DNA of 64,000 nucleotides from NCBI RefSeq assembly GCF_028476545.1, contig NW_026731670.1:1667501-1731500 (forward strand). Reading direction: 5' to 3'. The notes under the pieces are model-generated. The model was given only the letters and a program-made list of their open reading frames with translations. It was not told where the DNA came from and did no database searches. Shown here piece by piece: positions 33,841-45,929 of this stretch. The DNA is from Physella acuta. Its lineage: Eukaryota > Mollusca > Gastropoda > Physidae. A program made the position numbers and the translations under genes. Positions within the stretch are counted from its first letter, which is position 1. Every line of letters begins with the position of its first letter.

Positions 33841-34732
33841 TGTAGTTATAACGCATAGGTTTATATAGAGACAGGACAGATTATCTCAGACAAAATATCC
33901 TAACAAAATATTTTACAGTAGCAAGTTTAGTATAATTTTTGTTGATCTATATATATATATTTAATTGGCTGTCATATGTTTTTTTTTATTTAATATTGCT
34001 TAGAGACCTATATAATAATTGTAAGTTATGTTTGCCGCATACATTTGTCATTTTTCACTAAATAATTTAAAATTAAGATTACTAATATAGTAAGCCAAGA
34101 ATAAAGAATGTGTTCGATGGACAGCGTAGGTGGGCTCGCCAAACATGAGAAACCCTACCACGTTTGATGTACTAAACTTGATAAAAAGAAATGAAATAAT
34201 AATAAAGACACACATTCGTGGCCACCCGCTTTGATGGCCTAAAGGGAAAGACATGTACACTCCATATCCCCTTTCATTACATTGCAAAAAGAGTATAGAA
34301 TATTAGTTTCTGGTGAATTTATGTTTATAAAAGCCATACGTGGAGCAGAAGACAAAAAGGTTTGGAAATGTGAAGTTAGAAGATGTTGAGCATAAGTTCA
34401 CACTATAGATCATCACATAGTATTGGAAAGGTGTGTGCATAACCATGTACCGCCCAGCAAAGGAACGTGCGCATTATATTTGTGTTGAAGCTGCAAAAAA
34501 AACAATGGCTTTACGATAAGAACCTAAAAACACGATCACATTTTTTTGAAAAAAAAAATTCGCGTGTTTTGAACATTAATATTGTATAAGTAGCTTTCTT
34601 GTATGCATGATTATGTTTTAAATATTTTTAATTAAAGGGGTACATTTTTTTAATTTTTACTTTTCAAATTCAAATATTACACAGATTAAGTTTAACAAAT
34701 TAATTTTATTCACAATTATTATGTGTAATAAA
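33841..34732. other. Non-coding, nothing recognised
   Basis: AT-rich with no supported feature. Confidence 0.4.
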
Positions 34733-35218
34733 CCAGAAGTGATCTCCCCTAAACTTTCTCGAATATTCTTATATAACTCAGAATATAGACATGATTTTGA
34801 ATTACCTAAACTTTTAAAAATAGAATAAAATCGCGAAGAAAAAAGAATTGCGCACCAAGCGAACGCCAAAACAAAATGTGCATAATAGTGCGGAATATTA
34901 TTAGTACTTTATAAATTTACATGCATTTTTTGAGAAATCGGAAATAGCGTAAATTACTACTTCCGGTCAACAAAAATTACTCAAAATTTGATAGAAGGAA
35001 GGTAGAGAATTAGATCTTTTACTTACAGTTGAAATTTCATTTATCTATCTGAAATAATACTCAAGTTATAGGTTTTTGAAAAATTCAAAGTAGAAAAAGT
35101 ACCACTTCTGGTTATCGGAAATTGCTCAAAAGTTGATACAGATCTACGATTTTGATAAAATACTTATATATGAAAATTTCATCAACCTAGCTGTAACGGT
35201 ACTGAAGTTATCGTGTTT

Positions 35219-35249
<31 letters not shown>

Positions 35250-35380
35250 GACACACAGACACACAGACATACGGAAAAGATTGCAAAATTATGTTTTTCC
35301 GTATTAGTGATGTGTAAAAATCTCGTTTTTTTGCATGATTACAAGACTTTCTCTATACTTCGTATATACGGGATAGTAAA
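34733..35380 (+). repeat. Family X element, near-complete reference copy
   Basis: It is about 648 bp long. Left end: AGTGATCTCCCCTAAACTTTCTCGA (given as two overlapping words, AGTGATCTCCCCTAAACTTT and AACTTTCTCGA). Interior: GAAATCGGAAATAGCGTAAA, two related blocks containing TTCCGGTCAACA and TTCTGGTTATCGG, a (CA)n/(CAGA)n tract, and ACATACGG. Right end: an imperfect palindrome ACTTTCTCTATACTTCGTAT followed by ATACG. The inverted ACTTTCTCG words at the two ends may be short terminal repeats. It has no coding capacity and no tRNA head. Family affiliation is unknown. Confidence 0.85.
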
Positions 35381-36190
35381 ATCCAAAAAAAAATATTAAA
35401 TTATTAAATATACTATTAAAATCTTCCTGTAAAATATTTTGTTTGAGATATGTTGTCTGAGATTATTGTCCATGGTATCGATTGTCCTGATGTATTTGTC
35501 CTGATATTCTTTTGGCCTGGACTATTTTGTCTGTGAGATCATTTGTCCTTTAGACCAATTCATCCTTAGATTTTTGTCCTGAGATCTTTTGTATTTGAAC
35601 CGTTTATTTTCATTTACAGGGCATTTAGGGGCCCTTTTCCCTCTTAAAAAATTAAAACATTTATATTTGAATTTAATATGTGCTTCTAATATATAAAGCT
35701 CAATTCTGTATGTAATAAGATTGTCGTTGACATACTTCAATGGATTTAAGTGTTAGATAATTAAAGTACTTATAGTCTAAATTTACCGCTTTCAAAATTA
35801 ATATTGAAAGTTTTGGAAAATAATTTTCATTTATCAAACTGAAAGTAACAATTTTCGGCATGTTCATTAAACACAAGTTTTAAAAAAATTTAATCTTTTA
35901 CAAAAATTCTAATTATGCCTTTATTTAGTCCTATAGCACTTACTTCCCTTTGATAAATTAGGAAAATAAAATTACTTCCCTTTATAAAACCATTGCATTA
36001 GTGGAAAATAATTTCCTTTTTATTACTTTGTTTTGGTGTTGGGAAAAAAAATAATCAAGTGCAAATGTTGTAGGTATTTTACGGATAAGCTTGGAGTATT
36101 ATAATTGTTCATTAAATTGAAACAGGCGCGTTCGTTTAAGTGAGTGCAAAAGACTATGAATAAGTTGGGGTACTATAGTCGTTCATTAAG
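35381..36190. other. Non-coding; TTTGTCCTGA-rich patch
   Basis: 35440-35600 carries repeated TTGTCCTGA/TTGTCCTTAG words (about nine), a degenerate short tandem repeat. The rest shows nothing recognisable. Confidence 0.5.
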
Positions 36191-36194
36191 CTAA

Positions 36195-36723
36195 AACAGG
36201 TGATTCCGCCCCGGGCGTTTATGTTCGCGTTAGTGTTTTCTTTGTGTTTAGGTGGGTTTGCGTTAGTGATTGCGTTTGATTTGGTTCGTTTTTGTTCTTT
36301 CTTTTTTGGTTTTTGTTTGTGTTTTTTTTCTTTGAGTTTGTATTTGTATTTTTGGTTGGTTTTGCGTTTGGATTTGGTTTGTTTTCGTTTGCTTTTTTGT
36401 TGTTTTTTTGTTTTGGTATTGGTGTTTGTGGTTGTGGTTGGGTTTGTTGTTAGGTTTTTGTTTTCGTTTGCTTTTTTTGTTTGTTTTTTCTTTGTGTTTG
36501 TATTGGTGTTTGTGGTTATGGTTGGGTTTATTGTTAGGTTTTTGTTTTCGTTTGTATTTGTAATTGTGTTAGCGTTATGTTTGCGTTTTGTTGTTTTGGT
36601 TTTGGTTGGTTGTGGTTTGGGTGGGCAATGCCGGGTTTATGATGATTACTAAACACACAGGTAATGGTCTTAACAGAAAGGTTTTTCACAGAAGCCAGAG
36701 CAGGGCCTGGCCGGGACGGCTAG
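36195..36723 (+). mobile_element. G/T-only tract ending in a Helitron-like 3' terminus
   Basis: 36200-36650 on the plus strand is almost free of A and C. It contains an internal near-repeat (36420-36480 against 36505-36560) and by chance stays open for 150 codons, encoding only hydrophobic residues (Phe, Val, Leu). It ends with a short hairpin (GCCAG...CTGGC, near 36693-36710) and CTAG at 36720-36723 followed by T, as expected for a Helitron 3' end. The start of the element is not identified. Confidence 0.45.
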
Positions 36724-36724
36724 T

Positions 36725-37080
36725 TTATAAATAATGTTAAAAAGAAAAAAAATCAATATATTTTTCTATTATAAAAATAGTTAAAAATCCCCTAAAGGCT
36801 TTCAGACATTTCTTACTTTAAAAGTAGTGGGATACCGTGTGGGAGGTGAGGGGTCAAAGAAGGCCCATCCATAATAATATCGTTAAAGGTTTCGCGCGTG
36901 GTCGTGCAAGACATTGAGAGAATTAGCGTATAAATAAACTCAAACTTTGACTCTTTTGTGAGATCAGCATCCGTAAATTTACATGCAATGCTACAAACTT
37001 CTAATGACTTGGAAATTCCCTTTTCCCACACCACCGATCTGAAGCTTTCTCCCAACTTTTTGCCCTCCAGGAAATTATAT
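36725..37080 (-). repeat. Dispersed repeat (partner 12640-13010)
   Basis: See the partner. This copy has a clean minus-strand frame (36813-37055) with DADLTKESKFEFIYTLILSM and GPSLTPHLPHGIPL, which may be a remnant of a coding element. The protein is not recognised. Confidence 0.5.
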
Positions 37081-37358
37081 CTTACATGCTAACAATGTTT
37101 TCACAACCAACATTGGTCAATGTTTTTCTCTACCTTAATCACTTTTAATTTGTTGATCGATTGAGTTTTTAAATAATATGGCACTAATAAGACTATAAAT
37201 TTGTGGTTTTCATCTAATCGCCAAGAAACTTCGGGAATTCGTTGAGAATACTTCAAATTAAGTGTTTTTCCCCAGACATTTTTCTTAAAACGTTGCCTGA
37301 GAGAAACTCCGACTTTTGGGAAGGTTTCTGCCATTATTTTTTTTATTATATTTCTAAG

Positions 37359-37623
37359 GGCGACGCTCCATCAGTAAGGAGGTGCCCCGGGTTCTCCTTG
37401 AGCACTACGGCGCCTATATTCTTTTTAATGAACGCCATATACTAAGATACGTTGAAATGCTTAAATCGATTACTTCATCGAATAAGGGGTGTATCTTCCA
37501 GCGCATCAGCTGTAGTAACAGATGGGTGCCCTTAGCTACCCAGCTGCTACATGTGTGCAAGAGATCCATTGTTGTGTCAGAAGTAATACTTGATTCAATT
37601 GCCAAACTGAAAATACGCAACAG
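37359..37623 (+). CDS. Possible internal exon, unidentified protein
   Basis: A pyrimidine-rich stretch ending TTTCTAAG precedes, and CAG followed by GTAACA ends, a 265-bp open segment whose frame starts and ends at the same codon position, so it could be spliced in frame. It encodes about 88 residues including VPRVLLEHYGAYILFNERHI, RYVEMLKSITSSNKG and WVPLATQLLHVCKRS. Composition is protein-like (mixed charged, aromatic and Cys residues), unlike the low-complexity frames nearby, and GC is higher than in the flanks. I do not recognise the family. No neighbouring exon was found. It could be part of a decayed transposon gene. Confidence 0.3.
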
Positions 37624-37818
37624 GTAACATTTTTACGAAACCCTTACAAATAGATTTGTTACCATTTTATGTGGGAATAAATCGCAGCAACGCAGACTAG
37701 TACGCTAGTAGTTAGTTTAAACATTCTTTAACATTCCACTTTGATCGGGAAGGAGATTTTTACGTTTTTGATGGGATTAAAATCTTATTATTTGCTCATT
37801 GTGAATATGATGATGTTT

Positions 37819-37822
<4 letters not shown>

Positions 37823-37894
<72 letters not shown>
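37823..37894. repeat. (TA)n microsatellite
   Basis: About 36 TA units, abutting the left edge of duplication 2 copy B. Confidence 0.95.
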
Positions 37895-37895
<1 letters not shown>

Positions 37896-37898
<3 letters not shown>

Positions 37899-38840
37899 TA
37901 CTACAAAAACTCAAGTTTGTTTACATGTTTGAATATTTATTTGTTTGTTTAGTTGGCCGTTTGGCCACATGAGAGAATCTGCACTATGTGTAGATCTGTA
38001 AAATAGTATGTAGGTAGAGAACATATTTCTTTTTTAGAAAGACTGTTAATCAAAAAGTAATTTAAAGACGTTAATTAATTTATTGATTTATTCTTTGCTA
38101 GATTAACCATATTAATTTTTAAAGTTTAGAACAATGTCTTTAATTGCAGTGAATAATGACGTCACATGATTTATTTATTTTTTTACATCAACAATGGCTG
38201 TTTTCATCGAAGATTGTGTTGCCTCTATTCAGATGTATAAACCATTATAGAGCTAATTTTCTGTCGGCTATAGCTTTAATGATACGTCTGCTTGCTATTT
38301 TTATTACGTTCCAACATGTATATCCATTTTTTCAACTGTTCGTTTTATTTAAGTATACAATAAATTTCTCTAAACATCTAGATCTAGAATCTAAATATCA
38401 GCTGTCGAAGAAAGTTATTTATAGAACTGGATCTAGAATCTAGGTCAAACCTACATTATGCCCTAATTAGTTAAAAATATAATCCATTTTAAAATCAGAA
38501 TACATTTTTGAGTTTCTTTATTAAACTATTTTAATCTTTAAATACTTGTTATAAATCTTTGCTTTTTAGCTTCAAGAAAAAAAGTATTTTCTATCTAGGG
38601 TCTAGATCTACATCTAGACTAGATCTAACAAGAGTTACGGCTAAACTAGACTAAAGTCTAAAATCGAAGAATCTAGACGATTATATCTAGATCTAGATAA
38701 TAATGAGTTTCTATAATATACTATTTGAGACCTTCATTATTTTATATAAATATTTGTTTGTTTAGCTATAAAATTGGCTAATTTAAGATAAAATTTAATT
38801 TGAAAGACACTAGAGTTAGATTTGAGGGCCTATCCGCGTA
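37896..38840 (+). repeat. Segmental duplication 2, copy B (partner 9710-10385)
   Basis: Same order and orientation as copy A, with about 290 bp extra at 38110-38400. That extra segment contains TGACGTCA near 38157 and is either an insertion here or a deletion in copy A. Confidence 0.7.
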
Positions 38841-39984
38841 AATCATGGTTCATAAGAAGACACAAATACACAAATAGTATAGCACAAAAAACGTAAGCGA
38901 CGTCACGAGTCACATAAGTAATTATGTTATAAAATTTGGCTGATGCATTTATGTCTTGAAACTGCAAATATAAAAGTTCTTATAACAAAAAGTTTGTGAT
39001 TGTTTAAAATTTTCTAAATATAAGCAATTAAAAATAATGCGATGCAGATTTTTTTAGATAACAATTCACCTCGGACGCGTATATTTTTTTTTCAAAATCA
39101 AATGAAAATGCATCAAAATATACATCATTTTGTCACCAAAAAAAAAAAAAAAAAAAACTTGTTCTTTGAGTTCAGTAAAATGGCGTGTTTTTGTAAGGTC
39201 ATTTTAATGTCGACAAAAAAAAGTTACTTCTTAATTTAAATTTGTCTAATATAGTAGGATGTGCTCATAAACTACGAAACTTCACGCTTACTTGAAACCT
39301 ATCGTTTTACTATCCTGTTTACTCTTTGATTTACGTATTATTTTTCAGCAATGCTTATTAATGATAGGTACACACTCAAATGCCATTTCTTATATTATAT
39401 AAAAACTCCCCGTATTATAGTTCAACTATAATTAAGATATTTTTATTTTAAGAACTAATTAGTTTGGTGTTTAGGCTGTATGAAAAAGTCGTGGTAAGAT
39501 GTGTAAAAAATGCTGACAGTTAGTGGATACACTTAGCATTAAATGTTCGAACGTGTGTACTAATAACGTATATAAAACGTTATTTACAATTTTGTAAATA
39601 ATAATTGTTTGCGTTAATAATTAGGACATCTACATTTAGTTTTTAAGATATGCCTGCTTATTTTATACATTTATAAAGATTTTTACATTATAGATTTTAA
39701 TATTTTGTTTGTATAAAGAGATGAGATACCTTCAAACTTTGCAGGTTTTGTACTACTTATTATGTATAATGATACGCATGAAATCGAATAGCCTCAATGT
39801 TCGCATACAAATAGTTTAATTGAAATCTTTGCTTATGACACTCTATTTTCCATATAATAGAACATGTAAGAAATACTATTACCAAATTCTGTAATGTTTT
39901 TTTAAACATATAACTGTGTTCTGGCCGAATTTGACCCTAAAAACTAAAGAATTTCACAAACATCTGAGTGAGATAACAAAAAAT
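38841..39984. other. Non-coding, nothing recognised
   Basis: AT-rich, with an A19-20 run at 39138. No supported gene. Confidence 0.4.
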
Positions 39985-40245
39985 CTCATTCAGTAGCGTA
40001 AAATGGGGGGGGGGGGACATATGTCCCCGGGCGCCGAGCTTAGGGGCGTCAAAATGGGTTGGAAAAATAAATTGAAAGGTTGAGGGGGGTGCAAATTGAA
40101 ATCTCGAGGGGGGTGGGGGGTTCAAATCGAAATCTCGAGGGGGGTGCAAATCGAAATCTCGAGGGGGGTGCAAATCGAAATCTCGAGGGATGTGGAAATC
40201 GAAAATTTTGTCCCCGGGCTCCGGGAAGGGTCGCTACGCCTCTGA
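39985..40245. repeat. G-rich repeat with 24-bp tandem units
   Basis: Five units of GAGGGGGGTGCAAATCGAAA plus TCTC lie at about 40085-40205. The block is bounded by GTCCCCGGGCGCC on the left and GTCCCCGGGCTCC with TCGCTACGCCTCTGA on the right, the same bounding words as at 23840-24145. Confidence 0.8.
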
Positions 40246-40359
40246 TCTGATTTGTAATACCTTGCTTTTATAATAACTCAATACCCCCTCCCCACACCAC
40301 CCACTGGACTACAGCCCCTGCTCAGTAACCTACAACAGAATCGCAGTACGATTAAAATT

Positions 40360-40601
40360 TCGGTGAGTGATTAACGAACACTCAATTTTTCTGTGCGGTA
40401 GTGTAGGTAAACTCGTGTCCTAATATTTATGGCCCAAGCGAAGGCCTTTTTTACATCTAAATAACTCACTTTAAAAAAAACCAAGTCACGCGTCTAAAAA
40501 TATAAGATTGGTAACAAAATGATGAAACCCTTTTTGTATATTTCGTCAGAGTTTTTTTTCTTTTCTATTCCCGCTACAACGCGAGGGGACGGGTACGCTA
40601 G
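40360..40601 (+). mobile_element. Helitron 3' end (CTAG terminus)
   Basis: The segment ends CGCTACAACGCGAGGGGACG followed by GGTACGCTAG and then T at 40602. This is the canonical CTRR end before T, with hairpin potential just upstream. Its complement resembles 46838-47045, including the GTAGGTAAACYCGTGTCC stretch, so two copies of one family are present. The 5' end here was not located. Confidence 0.65.
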
Positions 40602-41549
40602 TTATATATAAGTAACAGGAATTTTTTGTCATTTGCTGCTTTTTATACCAGTAGTTTCTTCATCGTGTTTCTTCTTCGACACTTACATATTGTTATTCCT
40701 ATAATTTAGATGACTTATGTAGTGAAACACAAAATATGCCTACTACAAAATTTGACACGCACATTCAATTTAAGAAGAGATTACATAAGGCCACATTATA
40801 CAAATTTACTATTGTTAACATAGGAGGTATCAAAATGTTAGATGCTACTACTGCAGTATAATAGGTCACACAAAAGTTAATTGTAAAAAAAAATATAATA
40901 TGATAGACTCAAAAAGAATGCACAGCATAATAGACGTGTTTACAATATACCAATTGATAGAATAGCATACATTATATCTTTTAGTGAAGTCAGCAACACG
41001 AACGGCACATTTATATCAAAGATTAACAACAGATTCGCACGATCGATAATGGGCACACGATGCTCAACAATATCGGTTAGAATCTTTTTTGCTTCACAAC
41101 ATCACTATACAGGTAGAACACATCGTATTCACAGTTTACGCGGCATGACATAAGTCTGGCCAGCAGCCATAATTTAGATCATTACGCCAGAAGCAACAAG
41201 AGCAGTAGAAGCTGCAGTTTTTTATATGATTTTAGACAACGTCAGATGTGTCAAACAATTTCTAGTTAAGAACAAAATGAATCATACAATACACGTAAGA
41301 GGCCATCCTTTGAAAACCAGTGGAAAGGCGCAGGTGTGATCAACAGATTAAAATGAACAACGCAATCTGGGACGTAAAAAGAAGATTGGTTCAATAGAAT
41401 GACAGAAATCGGCTCCGTCATTCTAAATCTGAGCAAACAAAATGAAGCATTTCGTTGATACCACAAGTAAAAGAAACCATATTATAGTCTAAGAAAACAA
41501 TTGTGAAATAAGTACAGGACATACATGGTACTGACGATATTTAATTATC
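40602..41549. other. Non-coding, nothing recognised
   Basis: Moderately AT-rich with no supported feature. Confidence 0.4.
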
Positions 41550-41920
41550 TATATATATAATTCTCTTCTGGGAGACGTTAGAAAACAAGCTGTAAACGCG
41601 CTCCCTACCACCCCCACCCCTACATGGTCTGGTGAGCTGTGGTTCACTCTAAATGTTTACAAACAGAGCCGGGTTTAGTGACGACAGATAATTTAGTTTA
41701 AAACTATTTTAAACGTAGAGGGGGGGGGTAACTAAGTGTAGTTTACTTGAACGGAGGGGGGAGGAGGGGGGTTATCGTCCTCAACGAGCTACTTATAGTG
41801 TTTTAAAGAAACATTTTCAGTGGCAGCGTTGGTAGTGTCGAATTCATAAATTATGAATTACTGAAAAGTAGAAAAAATAACAACAAAATAGCGGCGTATG
41901 ATATGCCACGGGTCGGCTCG
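41550..41920 (+). mobile_element. Helitron-like family H element, complete copy (371 bp)
   Basis: It starts TCTATATATATAATTCTC after an A and ends with the hairpin GCGGCGTATGATATGCC-type stem followed by GGGTCGGCTCG before a T. A TC start, A/T flanks and a subterminal 3' hairpin match Helitron structure, but the last four bases are CTCG rather than CTRR. It is non-coding, so it would depend on a partner for movement. Confidence 0.75.
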
Positions 41921-42376
41921 TGTTACATTAAATCATATAGTGTATATTGACCCCCAAAATCAACAAACCACTATGCTCAGGTAGCCGATGGTAAAATCGT
42001 GGCGGTCAACCGTACACTACTGCTGTGGTGCCGAATGTCGACCCTGGTTAGTTTTTAGCCAACCGTATCTAAAGTGTTTGACGCTCTTTAAAACACGTTT
42101 ATATGCCCAAGTGTTCAAGGTTACATATACTAATTCTGGGCGCCTAACCGCACCCTATTGTCGGGACGTAGCTTTTACTAAAAAATTGCTTTTATCGCCG
42201 TGTTGTTGCGTAAAATAAATGTATGCATGAGCTGTAGTGTGGAAGATAAGCAAAAGTTCCAAACACGTCCATGACTTATTTCCTTTTTTTTTAAATAGTT
42301 AAATAGGGATGTTTATAAGCTCCTTTCATTAGATTTGTACTAAACAAATTAAAAAGCATTTACTACTTTTATTTTT

Positions 42377-42980
42377 TAGCGCAATTTCCATACTGGAATT
42401 GCGATTAATAATTCGTCATTTCTGGATGTGTGTCCGCAGCTTTACCGCAGCTTTAAGTCGTATCTCCTCCTCAACAAAGCAATATCGAGAAATAGTTTCA
42501 AAAAGCAAATATGTTAAGCAAGTTCCGAGAATAATTGTGGGCTAAAAAAATTCCCGGAATTCCTTTCTGGATTTCCCGGAAAAGCCAAAAAAAAACCTCG
42601 AAAGAATGCAGTTTTTGGCCCATGTCTCGGCAACCAGACCACTTAGCGACTTGAAATATTTACCAATCGATTTCTGCCATAATTTAGAACAATATTGCCG
42701 AAGAAAGTTTTCAAAAATATCCTTTCGTTCGGTCGCATTTTTTTAAAAATTACATTATACATAATACACTACAGTACTATATAACAATATAGAGAGCGCG
42801 ACAACTAATTACCCCCTACACGTCCGCAAATTTTTTTAAAATCTCGTTAATAAATATTTTTTCTATTTTGTTTTGAATTATTAAAACTACTTGTTTTGCA
42901 TTATTTATTTGCTGAATATATGATTAATCTCGATTTAAAATTGTAATGGATAACATAAGGAAATTGCACTTAAATTGTCA
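42377..42980 (+). mobile_element. MITE-like family W element, copy 1
   Basis: It starts TTTTAGCGCAATTTCC, ends with the inverse AAGGAAATTGCAC, and holds the shared block from CCGCAGCTTTA through CTCGGCAACCAGACCACTTA and ATAATTTAGAACAATATTGC. Copy 1 lacks a clean open frame. Partners are 45930-46612 (minus) and 55008-55525. Confidence 0.75.
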
Positions 42981-43342
42981 CTAGACTCTTTATTAACTTG
43001 TTTTTAAATACATACTAAAGAATGACATAGCATAAAAAGGAAATGTATTTAAATTTAATAATATAAATACAATGTAAATACAAAAAAAAACATTAAAAAA
43101 AACAACACGAGAAACCATTACACAAACAAAGCTTTCACGTTTTATATTTTTTTGATCGGCTCAATCATAAGAAGTATTACGGCAAACATAACAATGAAAC
43201 AAAGATGTTCAAAACAGACTAATGCACTCACACACATGACATGTTGTTGTAATTTGATTGAATTTGAAAAAAAAACCCGGACATTTTCCTAAAAACCTGA
43301 TCAGGCCAGAGATTAGTATTTAGTATCCTATGTTGTAATCTG

Positions 43343-43345
<3 letters not shown>
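42981..43345. other. Non-coding, nothing recognised
   Basis: AT-rich with A-runs. The first bases extend the end of family W (TGTCACTAGACT, TTATTAACTTGTT). Confidence 0.4.

Positions 43346-43421
<76 letters not shown>
43346..43421. repeat. (TA)n microsatellite
   Basis: About 38 TA units. Confidence 0.95.
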
Positions 43422-43424
<3 letters not shown>

Positions 43425-45008
43425 GGCGCTGAATTTTTTTTTTCTCCATACGCCTATGGTCACAAAGTTCAACTGCGGAAATGACACAAATCGAAAAACG
43501 TCATCTTCCAATTTTAGAATATGAAGAAATCAACTTTTTCATTAAAATTTGGTTGAGAGTTATAGATCTACTTATCAAGACGTATACTATGAAAGGTATA
43601 CAATTTTCTCGGCCTAAAAAATACAAATTACTTTAAAAAAGAACATAAATACTATTGAACAGATATGCTTTTAACGGAATAAATTAAGTCTCTTAATCAG
43701 TGTGCGTATATTATGTGTTGTGTTGGCTAATAATGTTGGTTTTTCTTATAAGTATTGGTGGCCTTTGTTTTTTTAAATGTGCCGGATTTTTAGCTATTTT
43801 GTTATTTTTTTGTTTTGTCACTAATATCTCAACATATAATGTTGCGTTTTGGCCAATAACCATTTCATAAATTATTTTTTCTAAAACTTTTAACATTTAA
43901 AATATATAGGCCTATAATTCACGTGTAACGGGTAACGACGTGTAGTTCTTCTATAGAGCATTTAAGTTTTTCTGGGAAAAAAACTAGGATTTCTTGCTTG
44001 TTTCCCTATCTTCGACCTACAAATCTAACCTTACAATCTCAAAACGCTACAAGGTTCGATCAATTTTTTTCAACCAACATTTGTCAGCAAGTCAGCTTTC
44101 TCGTTACTTATTTATGTTACATTTAACCCACTGTAAAGTCGCCTTCTTTATTAAAGCTTCGTTATAACTATTAGTTCTTCTGTCTTTTAAAGTATTTCCA
44201 AATTGGCCGATAACCCCGTTTCGTAATATAAATCCTCACTTTGTCCTTTTAAACAGGTGATGCGGATCATCGACCTGTCCTAGTACTCAATCTTTTGGCT
44301 GCCGAACCTTCAGTGTACGCCCCTTTAACATAGGCGTCGATAACTGTTATATTTGCAAATATCGTCGTTTAAGCCGTGCTCAATTTTTTATTAGTTTGTT
44401 TTGTATTACATGGTACAATTTTTCCTATAGACATCTATATTTTTTAGCTTTAGCAGCAAGCCTAATGACGTTATATCAAGTGGTAAGTCAATCACATCTT
44501 ATCGATTTAGCCATACATTACTTCATGCTCATTGTACTCAAATGATTATTTATATAGCGACAAACGCTTTTCTTAATAGTTATTTAAATAGTGGTACATT
44601 ATTAAATATTTAGCGAAAATCGCATCAAGTTCTTTTTAATGTATGATTGTACTACCTTTTATCTTTAGATAACTTTGTTTCGGGAGTGATTTATAAATGA
44701 CGTCACGTTTATTTGACGATTTTTATCTTTCTCTTTTTATCGTTTCCCGCCAAGTCCCGAGAGGTAACTTTATCATTCACATCTAAAAAGAAGTCGCCCC
44801 TACGTGTTTTTCCCACGTTTTCTTTAACTTGCTTTCTCTGTTTTTCCAATCAAATCTTGCGATCGAAATTTCTGGCACTTCCCAGTTAGCTAGCGCGCTG
44901 AAATTTTCAGGGAAGCTTTCTTTTGGATGACCATAGAATATTCAATTTTTATTATTACTAAATTGATCCATGGAAACATGTTATTGAGCATTTTATACCG
45001 CTATATAA
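43422..45008. other. Non-coding, nothing recognised
   Basis: No supported gene. A TGACGTCA palindrome lies at about 44698. Confidence 0.4.
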
Positions 45009-45387
45009 TCTATATATATAATTCTCCTCTGCGAGCCATTAGAAAACAAGCTGCAAGCGCCTCCTTACAGTCCCCACCCCCACATGGTCTGCTGAGCTGT
45101 GGTCACGTTAATGTTTACAAACCGTACAGCCAGGTTTAGTGACGGTTATTAGGGGCAGATAATTTAGTTTGAACCGACTTTAAACTTACAGGAGGTAACT
45201 AAGAGGATGCTGCTTTCACGGGGGGGGGTGTAGGGTCGGGGTTAGGGGAAAGGAGGGGGGTTAGTGTTTTAAAGCAAATATTTTCAGTGGCAGCATTGGT
45301 ACTGTCGAATTCACAAATTATGAATTACTGAAAAGTAGAAAATAAATCAACTAAATAGCGGCGTATGATACGCCGCGGGTCGGCTCG
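45009..45387 (+). mobile_element. Helitron-like family H element, complete copy (379 bp)
   Basis: TC start at 45009-45010 after A, hairpin GCGGCGTATGATACGCCGC (perfect 8-bp stem), end GGGTCGGCTCG at 45387 before T. The internal G-rich run differs in length from the other copies. Confidence 0.8.
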
Positions 45388-45479
45388 TTGTAGTAAAAAC
45401 GAGGGGAAAAAGGGACATAACCCAGTAACTGTAATGTGTGTACAAACAACCGTATCAACTGGTGGCCAGTATGGGGGAG

Positions 45480-45545
45480 ACGGTATGGTCGAGTGGTTGG
45501 GCACACGATTGCTATCCCACTCGACACGGGTTCAAATCTATGTGT
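45480..45545 (+). repeat. tRNA-Ser-like SINE head
   Basis: TATGGTCGAGTGGTTGGGC (A box), an ATTGCTAT anticodon-like loop (GCT) and CGGGTTCAAATC (B box) are arranged as in tRNA-Ser without a variable arm. About 145 bp downstream begins Penelope-leader-like sequence (45690-45770), the same arrangement as at 3992-4140. Confidence 0.5.
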
Positions 45546-45639
45546 TCTAGTCAGTAACGTATTCACACAACGTGTTTTTTTACGAGTTGTCTTTTTACGA
45601 GTTGTCTTCGTTTACCCAAAAAAAGTGAAAAGATAAAAT

Positions 45640-45830
45640 CGATAGCAAGATTTTAATGCAAACAAACAGACAAAGACTAAAAAGTAGAAAATAATAATCA
45701 TTAAAAAAGTTTTAAAAAAAAAACACGTTTTCTGATTGAACTAAAAAGTAGAAAATATATGCTATACATCACAATAATGCAAGCGATCACTCTACTATAA
45801 GCGATCAAAAACGTGGGGCGCTGATTTGAA
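45640..45830 (+). repeat. Penelope leader-like fragment
   Basis: ACTAAAAAGTAGAAAATA occurs twice around an AAAAAAGTTTTAAAA and AAACACGTTTT stretch, resembling the arms of the palindrome at 4144-4387. Confidence 0.55.
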
Positions 45831-45929
45831 TAATAAATTTTAAAAAAATATTAAAGCTAACGTCGTCTGTCGATAGTAAATTATAACCAATTCTGTGAGT
45901 TGTGATTTTGCATTGTGTAATATATATTT

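Noticed and set aside
36200-36652. 150-residue hydrophobic protein, possible membrane protein
   Set aside because: The frame is open only because the strand lacks A and C; residues are limited to those encoded by G/T codons, and the sequence contains internal nucleotide repeats.
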